Shown: piece by piece, positions 1-5,660 of the stretch
How positions within the stretch are numbered: position 1 is the stretch's first letter
Layout: the number at the start of each line of letters is the position of its first letter
Assembly (NCBI GenBank): GCA_965656785.1
Contig: CBFHLY010000052.1
Span: 1 to 12,304 of the forward strand
Source of the DNA: JALQTD01 sp965656785
GTDB taxonomy: Bacteria > Bacteroidota > Bacteroidia > Flavobacteriales_D > Sanyastnellaceae
Length of the DNA: 12,304 bases
Reading direction: 5' to 3'
The notes under the pieces: model-generated
Told to the model about the DNA's origin: nothing
The model's input: only the letters and a program-made list of their open reading frames with translations
The model's database searches: none
Program-made: the position numbers and the translations under genes

Positions 1-1
1 C

Positions 2-481
2 ATTTATCCCGTTCCCAACCCGGACTTCCCCTTCCTGGGCGTTCATTTCACTCGGATGACGAATGGGGAAATCGAATGCGGTCCCAACGCCGTGTTCACC
101 TTCAAGCGAGAAGGCTACGGCAAAACGGATTTCGATCTGCGCGACACCTTGGACGCACTTGGATACGGTGGGACGTGGAAGCTGTTCTTCAATAACATGA
201 GCTTCGGCATCAACGAGTACCGGCGCGCCTTCTCCAAGCGGTTGTTTTTGAAAACGCTGCAACGGCTCGTCCCTTCCTTGACGATGGACGACCTCAAGCC
301 CGGCCGCTCAGGTGTGCGCGCTTTGTTGCTTTCAGAGGACGGCGATACCCGCGACGATTTCCGCATCGAATACACGGATCACAGCATCCACGTGCTCAAC
401 GCCCCTTCACCAGCGGCAACTGCCGCGTTGGCGATCGGTGAGCACATCGCGGATTTGGCAGTGGAACGGTTTGCGCTCTGA
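2..481 (+). CDS. lhgO: L-2-hydroxyglutarate oxidase LhgO, C-terminal part (5' end outside window)
   Basis: The reading frame is open from the left window edge to the TGA at 479-481, giving about 159 C-terminal residues of a family that usually has about 400. The family is an FAD-dependent DAO-type oxidoreductase that oxidises L-2-hydroxyglutarate to 2-oxoglutarate and passes electrons to the quinone pool. Recognisable family sequence includes IYPVPNPDFPFLGVHFTRM near the start, then CGPNAVFTFKREGY, and near the C-terminus GRSGVRALLL and the very typical HVLNAPSPAATAALAIGEHI, which belongs to the FAD-binding fold. The ATG at 56 is internal, because homologous sequence continues upstream of it to the edge. 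The N-terminal GxGxxG dinucleotide-binding motif must lie outside the window. Terminator-like hairpins follow within 80 bases. The recognition is by eye from conserved motifs; other DAO-family members are possible but less likely. Confidence 0.87.
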   Translation: MYPVPNPDFPFLGVHFTRMTNGEIECGPNAVFTFKREGYGKTDFDLRDTLDALGYGGTWKLFFNNMSFGINEYRRAFSKRLFLKTLQRLVPSLTMDDLKPGRSGVRALLLSEDGDTRDDFRIEYTDHSIHVLNAPSPAATAALAIGEHIADLAVERFAL

Positions 482-491
482 TCGGAAATAA

Positions 492-517
492 GAAGGCCTC
501 GGTTTCCCGAGGCCTTC
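492..517. terminator. Perfect 11-bp hairpin between convergent genes
   Basis: The arms GAAGGCCTCGG (492-502) and CCGAGGCCTTC (507-517) pair perfectly around the loop TTTC, 11 bases after the lhgO stop. No T-run follows on the plus strand, and only a weak T-rich stretch follows on the minus strand. It could end transcription from either side or act as a 3'-end stabiliser. Confidence 0.5.
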
Positions 518-535
518 CATCAAGTTGGCAAGATT

Positions 536-557
536 GCGCGCCGAAGCGCGTCTTTTT
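536..557 (+). terminator. Rho-independent terminator after lhgO
   Basis: The stem GCGCGC (536-541) pairs with GCGCGT (546-551), with a terminal G-U pair, around the loop CGAA. It is followed directly by C and five Ts. The orientation suits termination of lhgO transcription before it enters the antisense of the cysteine-rich gene. Confidence 0.65.
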
Positions 558-612
558 ACTAATGAGGCGAAACGCACTTCCATGCGCCCGAACCGCGGTG
601 TACGGTTCAGTA

Positions 613-1086
613 TTATTCTTTGCGATCTCCTTGAGCAGGAGCTTTGCCTGAGCAGCTCGCACCTTCGCTTTTACCGGCGCAGCACGAACTTCCCTTGCGG
701 TCGCCTTCTGCAGACGCACGTTCTTTTTCAGAACCTGCGCAGCCGGGCTTTTCTCCGCGCTCTCCTTCAGCAGCTTTCCCTTTGCCGGAGCAGCAAGCTC
801 CACCTTCGGTCTTGCCTTTTTCGGAACAGCAAGCTCCCTTGTCAGATTTGCCTTCGCCTTGGCATGCAGCTTCTTTTTGCTTTCCTTCTTCCGACGGTTC
901 AGTCGCGGGGGCCGGTTGCAAGGCGCCCAGTGAGGAGTTTCGGGTGGAAGCAGTCGCCGCTTTTGAGCTCTTGCCGCCGTTGCTTTGCTCCACAGTAGCT
1001 TGTCCGCCTTTGTCAGCGGTAGTCGATTGCGCGGAAGCAGCAAGGGCGAAGAAGGCGAAAACACTCAGGATCAGAACTTTCTTCAT
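613..1086 (-). CDS. Small secreted Lys/Gly/Cys-rich protein with paired cysteines
   Basis: This is a 157-residue protein with a clear Sec signal peptide (MKKVLILSVFAFFALAASAQ), which is why the ATG at 1086 and this frame were chosen over the other frames open here. The mature part is low complexity, dominated by Lys, Glu, Gly, Ala and Ser. Its second half has nine cysteines, including three CC pairs in degenerate units such as GACCSEKGK, GGACCSGKGK and SSCCAGK. No catalytic domain is visible. Paired cysteines in a charged secreted protein suggest metal or thiol chemistry in the periplasm, but this is inference. Similar short CC-repeat secreted proteins occur in Bacteroidota. A longer minus-strand ORF in another frame (396-1064) reads Lys/Ala-rich and is judged a shadow caused by the biased composition. 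The gene is convergent with lhgO and divergent from the tRNA. Confidence 0.7.
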   Translation of the reverse strand: MKKVLILSVFAFFALAASAQSTTADKGGQATVEQSNGGKSSKAATASTRNSSLGALQPAPATEPSEEGKQKEAACQGEGKSDKGACCSEKGKTEGGACCSGKGKAAEGERGEKPGCAGSEKERASAEGDRKGSSCCAGKSEGASCSGKAPAQGDRKE

Positions 1087-1114
1087 GATGGGATGGGTTG
1101 GTTGATATTCTGAA

Positions 1115-1123
1115 CAAAATTTA
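1115..1123 (-). promoter_or_regulatory. Possible -7 box of the cysteine-rich gene
   Basis: On the minus strand TAAATTTTG lies 28 bases before the ATG and is close to the Bacteroidota -7 consensus TAnnTTTG, with one extra T. No TTG element at the usual -33 spacing was found, so support is weak. Confidence 0.25.
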
Positions 1124-1206
1124 GAACCTGTAAGTTACGACTTTTCCTTTGTTTAAGCAATCACTTTGCCTAAATTTGCAGCCTCATCCATCGGGATGGG
1201 CGCCTT

Positions 1207-1291
1207 GGAGAGGTGGCAGAGTGGTAATGCAGCAGCCTGCTAAGCTGTGACCGAGTATCTTGGTCCCCGAGTTCGAATCTCGGTCTCTCCG
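1207..1291 (+). tRNA. tRNA-Ser(GCU)
   Basis: The acceptor arms GGAGAGG (1207-1213) and TCTCTCC (1284-1290) pair with one G-U, and G1291 is the discriminator. The anticodon stem GCAGC/GCTGT closes the loop CTGCTAA with anticodon GCT at 1239-1241, reading AGC/AGU serine codons. A long class II variable arm (about 1249-1265) is characteristic of tRNA-Ser. The T arm CCGAG-TTCGAAT-CTCGG is perfect. CCA is not encoded (GCGA follows), so it must be added after transcription. A strong terminator follows 25 bases later. The gene looks intact and functional. Confidence 0.95.
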
Positions 1292-1315
1292 CGAGTTCGA
1301 TTACCGAACACTTGT

Positions 1316-1351
1316 AAAACCCTGAAAATCATAGAATTTTCAGGGTTTTTT
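1316..1351 (+). terminator. Strong terminator of the tRNA-Ser transcript
   Basis: A perfect 14-bp stem is formed by AAAACCCTGAAAAT (1316-1329) and ATTTTCAGGGTTTT (1336-1349) around the loop CATAGA. The T-run covers 1346-1351. The A-rich left arm makes the hairpin usable in both directions, but on the plus strand it sits just behind the tRNA. Confidence 0.9.
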
Positions 1352-1417
1352 GTTTCCTCCGCTTGGCACAAAAAATGCAGGTTTGGGCACTTGAACAACC
1401 CGAAACGGATTAACGGG

Positions 1418-1683
1418 CTAATCCGCCATGCGGAGCGATCGTTCCGGGCCTCATTGACGATGATTCTCAGAGGAAACTCATTCAATCGAAATTCCCAACA
1501 AACTGTTGATATTGTGCGAGTTGATGATCCGAGCGATTTCTCAGGTTGGAATGCAGTTTAACTGCATTGTACCTGTACGATACCCTCCGCTGTTCCAATT
1601 GCACGATCCAACTTAGGATGGTATTTAGTCGCCATAAAATCAGTTAATTGCTGTGGTTAGGGTTCGAATCCTGCACTCTCCGC
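1418..1683. repeat. 265-bp dispersed repeat, copy A
   Basis: This copy aligns to 9014-9278 almost without gaps: the offset is 7596 bases from 1431 through 1646 and 7595 at 1662. The best core, 1514-1567, matches the other copy at 48 of 54 positions. It contains the perfect odd palindrome ATGCAGTTTAACTGCAT (1551-1567), flanked here by CAGGT and ACCTG, which could extend the stem. The right end, GTTCGAATCCTGCACTCTCCG (1662-1682, written in two parts: GTTCGAATCCT then GCACTCTCCG), looks like the T arm and 3' acceptor strand of a serine tRNA, although its T stem no longer pairs well. A plus-frame reading through the core gives QQTVDIVRVDDPSDFSG and then a stop, resembling the peptide read from copy B. 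No known element family is recognised. Confidence 0.8.
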
Positions 1684-1696
1684 TCCGCGAGGACTT

Positions 1697-1732
1697 AAAA
1701 AGAAGAAAGCCGCGACTGGCGCAGCTTTCTTC
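1697..1732 (-). terminator. Minus-strand terminator beside repeat copy A
   Basis: The arms GAAGAAAGC (1702-1710) and GCTTTCTTC (1724-1732) pair perfectly. Inside, after one C-A mismatch, GCG (1712-1714) pairs with CGC (1720-1722). On the minus strand the hairpin is followed by five Ts (1701-1697). It would end leftward transcription coming from the truncated genes at 1901-2979. Confidence 0.75.
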
Positions 1733-1900
1733 GGTTTAGGTTCGAGAGTGGGAGAGACGAAAGACGTTTTAGTTTTTGAAGAGTCCATTTCTGGGTCTTT
1801 CTTAGCATTGGGGTTGCAAATCAGCGCAATTCCTTGCAAAATCAGGGAAAGTAGCCGTTTTTTCCGTTTTTGAGCTTGCACCTTGGGGGCAACTTCTTCC

Positions 1901-2297
1901 CCGTCCGCGTTGGGGCTGACCTGGGTGCCGAGGGTGTCGAAGCCGGGCCCTTCGGCCGGGGTCAGCGTTCCGGCGATGATGCCGGCGAGGTAGTTCGACT
2001 TGCCGCTCCCTTCCGGGCCGGTCAGCGCCAGGATGTTGCCTGACGAGCCGATGGTGATGTCCTCGATGCCGACGACCGGTTCCGGCACCCGCGGCTTGCG
2101 ATCGAGCCGCACTTCGAAGCTTTGGATGAGGTTCAGGGTGTCCGCGTAGATGCGATCGAGCAACTTTTTGAACAGTTCCATCAGGTCTTCGGCGGTGTAG
2201 CCGCGCCGGAAGTAGTCGCTGATGTCCTTCGATTCCTTCGTCCCGGGCAGGGGCAAGGCCAAAGCCAACACGCCAAACTCCTTCAGCGCCTCCGCCT
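1901..2297 (-). pseudogene. RepA-like/primase-associated AAA ATPase fragment, truncated at both ends
   Basis: Read leftward from 2295 the frame gives AEALKEFGVLALALPLPGTKE and SKDISDYFRRGYTAEDL, which resembles the end of a TOPRIM/primase-like region. It continues to GNILALTGPEGSGKSNYLAG, with a Walker A motif GPEGSGKS at about 1996-2019, and then TLGTQVSPNADG. This order is typical of RepA-like, primase-associated ATPases of integrative elements and prophages. The Walker B and helicase regions that should follow are absent: after NADG (about 1901) the frame runs on as unrelated Lys-rich sequence to the terminator at 1697-1732. At the other end homologous sequence begins immediately behind the stop of the PNGGE gene, so the N-terminal half is missing too. 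A GTG at 2271 could start a short product, but a working enzyme is impossible. It is a relic of a mobile element. Confidence 0.75.
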
Positions 2298-2979
2298 AGC
2301 TGGGGGGGACGACAGAGGCCGTCAAGCCCTCACCGCCGTTGGGGGCGTTCACCGTTACCGAAGAGACGATGGTAAAGGCCGAAGCGCTGCCGTCGACGAA
2401 ACAGCTTGAGAAGTCCGTGCCGACGCGCAGCCGGGCGGTAGAGGAGGGGCTGTTGTGGACGGTCCACTCGAAGAGGCCGCCGTCGAGGTTGGTGGCGACG
2501 GTGGTCCAAGTGAGCCCGTTGTCGAGGGAGAGCTGGAGGCCGACCGTGGAGAGGTAGTAGGCGGACATCCAGCCCACTTGCACGGTTTGGCCTGCGAACA
2601 ACGTCTCACCGCCATCCGGGTACAAAAATTGAATCGGGGCATTCAGTGCAAACCTGCTGTTGCTCGCATCGGTCACCTCAGGCGCCTGTGCGTCGTACAC
2701 GCGGACGAGGCAACCCGTGGAATAAATGTTGGGAGCTTCCCAGCTGCAGGAATTCGCATTGGTGAGGAAGCTGGCGAGGGATACCCAGGTTTGGCCGCCG
2801 TCGGTGGAGTAATCGATGTTGAACTCGTAGCTCGTGCCGCTCGCTGTCCACTCGATGTCGTAAGGAGCGCAGCCGTCGATGGATTCGCCGCCGTTGGGTT
2901 GGATGAGCGTGATTTGTTGAGCGTCAACGAAGGAAGAGATGCTGAGAACCGATGTGCAGGCCAAAAGAAGTCGCCACAT
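2296..2979 (-). CDS. Secreted PNGGE-module protein, 3'-truncated
   Basis: The product has 227 residues. Residues 1-20 (MWRLLLACTSVLSISSFVDA) form a signal peptide. Two beta-sandwich-like modules follow, each opening with a PNGGE-type motif (residues 28-32 and PDGGE at 121-125) and containing the usual DGGQTW or NGLTW turn and an LVRVYDA/ARLRVGT strand. A third module begins at 213-217 and stops ten residues later at a TAG, inside what should be a ~90-residue module. Extracellular Bacteroidota proteins of this type usually run on and often end in a type IX secretion sorting domain, which is missing here. The stop at 2296-2298 abuts the mobile-element ATPase fragment, so the 3' part was probably lost by recombination. 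The remnant may still be exported but is unlikely to be anchored normally. It is divergent from the TPR-LuxR gene. Confidence 0.7.
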   Translation of the reverse strand: MWRLLLACTSVLSISSFVDAQQITLIQPNGGESIDGCAPYDIEWTASGTSYEFNIDYSTDGGQTWVSLASFLTNANSCSWEAPNIYSTGCLVRVYDAQAPEVTDASNSRFALNAPIQFLYPDGGETLFAGQTVQVGWMSAYYLSTVGLQLSLDNGLTWTTVATNLDGGLFEWTVHNSPSSTARLRVGTDFSSCFVDGSASAFTIVSSVTVNAPNGGEGLTASVVPPS

Positions 2980-3431
2980 GGAGGAGTTGGTTCAGGTTTT
3001 CGTCCACGAAAAGTAGCTGTGAACACCCTCGAAGCTGCCAAAGTGTTGAAAAGGTCGCTTCATCTGTTTGCACTTCCCCAAGAAAATTGAAGGATTCGGA
3101 GTTCAGCGGCAAATCCGCGCGCGATGACACGCGCACCTGCCGATTCCACGGCCCTTTGCTTGGAGACGGCATCGCCGTGTTTTCGTTGAAGTGCCATGCC
3201 CCGTTGTCAATTTCGGCACTTCGGCTGAACGCAACTCCGGGAAGACGGCGCGGTCCATTAGCCAACCTGACAAAAACCAATAGCAGAATTGGGTACATGA
3301 TTTGCGAAGCAACCTATATAAGCGTAAAAAAATGGATTTCAATCACATACATTCAATTTAGATTCTGATATCAGGGTTTTTTACTTGTCACATGTCCTCA
3401 GGTTCGACCTTGCGGTGCGACATTCGTTAAC
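2980..3431. other. 452-bp divergent intergenic region, no gene seen
   Basis: The region lies between the start of the PNGGE remnant (minus) and the TPR-LuxR gene (plus). The left part is GC-rich and open in several frames, but none of the translations has a recognisable domain, and the longest minus reading (2924-3298) would overlap the signal peptide of the PNGGE gene. The right 130 bases are AT-rich, as expected of a promoter region, with a 10-bp palindrome CTGATATCAG at 3365-3374. A poor TTTG/TACTTTTC pair precedes the PNGGE gene on the minus strand; no convincing TAnnTTTG box was found for the plus gene. Confidence 0.5.
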
Positions 3432-5069
3432 ATGAAAGGTCGCCTCGTTATTCTCCTCATTGCGTTACTCTCCGCCGGATCATCCCGAGCTCAGCCTGAT
3501 GCCCTGGATCCCGCATCGTCAGCACCCAGTGACTCAATCATCGCCCGGTTGCGGCAGAACCACATCACGGCTGAGAGTTCGACCACAGATCTATCCGTGA
3601 TTCGCCAGAATATCCTGGACACCTTGCCTGGAGACAGCTGTGTGAAGCAGGAAGTTCTGGCCATCCTGACGTTGGAGCGGCTGACACGAGACGCCACAGC
3701 ACCGTGGCCCAGCATGGATGCGTTCGTGGCAGCCGAGCTCGGGAATTGTCCGTTGAGGAGTCTTCATTTGACCTACCTGATCGGAAACTTCATGCTGTCG
3801 GAGGGCAAACTTGACGAAGGGTTGAGCCATTTGCGCTATGTCTTCTCGCACACCTCGTCGGTTCAATTGAAGGTGGACTGCCTCAACAACATCGGTGTGG
3901 CGTTGATTTACATGGGCCAGCTTGATGAAGCGGTCATTGCTTTTGAGGAATTGGGGAGATATGGCCAATACTTGAGTCCATTGAATTGGAACAACATTGC
4001 CGTGGCGTTTTTGGACGCGGGAGACTGGCAACGGGCGGCACGGTTCATTTTGCGCGGTTTGAGCGAAGAGGATTTGTCACAAAACACGATGCAGCTGCTA
4101 CAATTCAACCTGCTCCAAAAACACACGATGGCGGGGGAAATTCCAGAGGGAAAAGCGCTTCTGGACCAAATGAATCTGGAAACGCTGCTTCAGGACGGCT
4201 CGGATTTTTTGATTGATGCGGAAAGCAAGCGCAGATGTGGTGCGATTCTGTTGAATTTTTCGTTGGCCAGCGATGACATTGAATTGTTTCGTGCACATGC
4301 AGGCCAAATCGCACAGTGGTTCAATCTCGATTCAACGAAGACATCGCAGCTCCCAGTGTTTCTGCAAATGCTTTTGCCACCTCTCCGATTTGAGATTCAA
4401 TCTCAACTGAACCTGGGGCTCGATCAGTTGTGGTGGCTGGCCATGGAGACCAGAGCCAGGGAGAGGTTGGCGTCGAAAAATGAGCCCAGAAGACTGGTTG
4501 GTGAAGGGTTTGTCAATGAGGAGCGAAGTCAGGAAGGCACGAGCGGTGTGGGGATGTGGGGCGTCTTGGGTGGTTTGGCTGGCTTGGGGCTGGGCATCGG
4601 GCTGGGGTGGCGCATGCGCAAACGCTCCAAACGCGCAACTGAAGGTCGCCTTCAAACCACCGGGATGAACCCTGAAAACATGAAGGGCAATGACGGTTCA
4701 TCGCTGCACCCGAAGGGCGCGCTGTCGTTTCAGCACCGCTTGATGCGGTCCATTGCACATTTGCCGGAATCCGACCAGTCAACGTTGATTGACCTGTTTC
4801 GCGATCAACAGAGGACATTGACGGAAGAAAGGATCGAAAAATTGCAGTTGCTGGCCGCCCGTTTTCAACTCACCTCCACCGAAGCGAGATTGGTTGAACT
4901 CATGGTATTGGGCTACAATTCGAAGGACATCGCAAGACGGATGGACATCTCGAATTCGTACGTCTACAATTTGCGAACGGAGGTGCGGACCAAATGCAAG
5001 GTTCCGCACAACATCAACTTGCAAAATTGGCTGAATGCCTCCCTCGCGCAGGGCAAGATGGGACATTGA
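3432..5069 (+). CDS. Periplasmic-TPR, single-TM, cytoplasmic LuxR-type HTH regulator
   Basis: The protein has 545 residues. Residues 1-20 (MKGRLVILLIALLSAGSSRA) are a Sec signal sequence, which supports the ATG at 3432. Residues about 113-245 contain tetratricopeptide-like helix pairs (for example LNNIGVALIYMGQLDEAVIA and WNNIAVAFLDAGDWQRAARF). A glycine-rich transmembrane segment at about 373-391 is followed by the positive stretch RMRKRSKR, placing the TPR part in the periplasm and the C-terminus in the cytoplasm. After a helical, probably coiled-coil linker (about 440-478) comes a GerE/LuxR-type helix-turn-helix at about 480-535, with LTSTEARLVELMVLGYNSKD and IARRMDISNSYVYNLRTEV. This layout is common in Bacteroidota one-protein transmembrane regulators; no receiver or kinase domain is present. 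The ligand and targets are unknown. Its codons look more A/T-rich than those of the right-flank genes. It converges with the FISUMP gene across a 591-bp gap. Confidence 0.85.
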   Translation: MKGRLVILLIALLSAGSSRAQPDALDPASSAPSDSIIARLRQNHITAESSTTDLSVIRQNILDTLPGDSCVKQEVLAILTLERLTRDATAPWPSMDAFVAAELGNCPLRSLHLTYLIGNFMLSEGKLDEGLSHLRYVFSHTSSVQLKVDCLNNIGVALIYMGQLDEAVIAFEELGRYGQYLSPLNWNNIAVAFLDAGDWQRAARFILRGLSEEDLSQNTMQLLQFNLLQKHTMAGEIPEGKALLDQMNLETLLQDGSDFLIDAESKRRCGAILLNFSLASDDIELFRAHAGQIAQWFNLDSTKTSQLPVFLQMLLPPLRFEIQSQLNLGLDQLWWLAMETRARERLASKNEPRRLVGEGFVNEERSQEGTSGVGMWGVLGGLAGLGLGIGLGWRMRKRSKRATEGRLQTTGMNPENMKGNDGSSLHPKGALSFQHRLMRSIAHLPESDQSTLIDLFRDQQRTLTEERIEKLQLLAARFQLTSTEARLVELMVLGYNSKDIARRMDISNSYVYNLRTEVRTKCKVPHNINLQNWLNASLAQGKMGH

Positions 5070-5093
5070 TTGAGAATGCGCTCACGCGTTCGG

Positions 5094-5148
5094 TGCGAAA
5101 AAAAAGCGCTACAGGGCCTACAATTCGAATGCGTTGTTTTTTTCGTGC
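5094..5148 (+). terminator. Possible weak terminator of the TPR-LuxR gene
   Basis: CGAAAAAAA (5096-5104) can pair with TTTTTTTCG (5137-5145), with partial GC pairing inside the arms, starting 25 bases after the stop codon. The loop is long and the T-run is within the stem, so this is a marginal call. Confidence 0.3.
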
Positions 5149-5545
5149 GGCCGCGGCTCATCGGAACCACCGCGCAAATTTGAACCATTCGATTCCCCCC
5201 TACAAACAACCAACGAATTGAGTGCGATGGGCGTGTCAGCGTGCGCTGTGCTTTCACCGGCAATGGCACTTGAAGGAAGGTAAAAGCACGGTTTGCCAAT
5301 CCAATTCAACAGGGTGCCCTGAAAGCGATGACTCTGGCCCATTTCATGGGAGCCATTGGGAGGGGCAATCCACGGGGAGCCAAAGTTTGCAACGACGTCG
5401 AACCTGCCATCGCAGTTGCGGTTGCCCCGTGAAGCAAGGAAAAGCGGAACTGTTGGTGCCCGAACAAAAAAGGCGACTCAAAACCAGCCGTGGCCCGACC
5501 TGGTCCAACTCTCTCCCCACTTGTTCCCTGCTCGCGGAGCAATAC

Positions 5546-5581
5546 GGAAGCCCCCAGCACCTCGCGGCACTGGGGGCTTCC
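5546..5581 (-). other. 16-bp hairpin with GNRA tetraloop (minus-strand RNA)
   Basis: Read on the minus strand, GGAAGCCCCC-AGTGCC pairs with GGTGCT-GGGGGCTTCC without interruption, using two G-U pairs, around the tetraloop GCGA. On the plus strand the same positions give two A-C mismatches, so the minus-strand RNA is the stable form. It lies about 80 bases behind the FISUMP stop. There is no T-run on the minus side, so it is either a 3'-end protecting structure or part of an RNA rather than a classic terminator. Confidence 0.6.
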
Positions 5582-5613
5582 CTTTCGATTGCGGCCTTCG
5601 CTCCGCTCGGGCG

Positions 5614-5632
5614 TTCGGCCGTCCCGGCCGAA
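5614..5632. repeat. 8-bp inverted repeat behind the FISUMP gene
   Basis: TTCGGCCG (5614-5621) and CGGCCGAA (5625-5632) form a perfect stem with a three-base spacer. The six As at 5631-5636 overlap the right arm, so on the minus strand the T-run precedes the hairpin, which is the wrong order for a terminator. Confidence 0.5.
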
Positions 5633-5660
5633 AAAAGAGTCAAAGAGTCAACATTCCCTC

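Larger units (their letters stand above)
5070..5660. other. 591-bp convergent intergenic region, no gene seen, strong hairpins
   Basis: The region lies between the stops of the TPR-LuxR gene and the FISUMP gene. Several ORFs are open here on both strands but none shows a domain, a signal peptide or plausible codon use, and their ends coincide with inverted repeats. The notable content is an A8...T7 pair near 5098-5143, a 16-bp hairpin at 5546-5581 and a second inverted repeat at 5614-5632. The length is large for a simple convergent junction; it may hold a decayed gene or a 3'-UTR-derived RNA. Confidence 0.5.

Noticed and set aside
396..1064. 222-residue minus-strand ORF rich in Lys and Ala, histone-tail-like
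   Set aside because: It overlaps the cysteine-rich gene in another frame, lacks a signal peptide or plausible start, and its composition is what a frame shift of the biased Lys/Gly/Glu gene would give.
525..1105. Two plus-strand ORFs of about 155 residues antisense to the cysteine-rich gene
   Set aside because: They are Pro/Ser/Leu-rich shadows of a low-complexity gene with a clear signal peptide on the other strand, and they start inside the lhgO terminator region.
2924..3298. 124-residue minus-strand ORF upstream of the PNGGE gene
   Set aside because: It begins with a hydrophobic stretch but overlaps the PNGGE signal peptide in another frame and has no recognisable domain or promoter.
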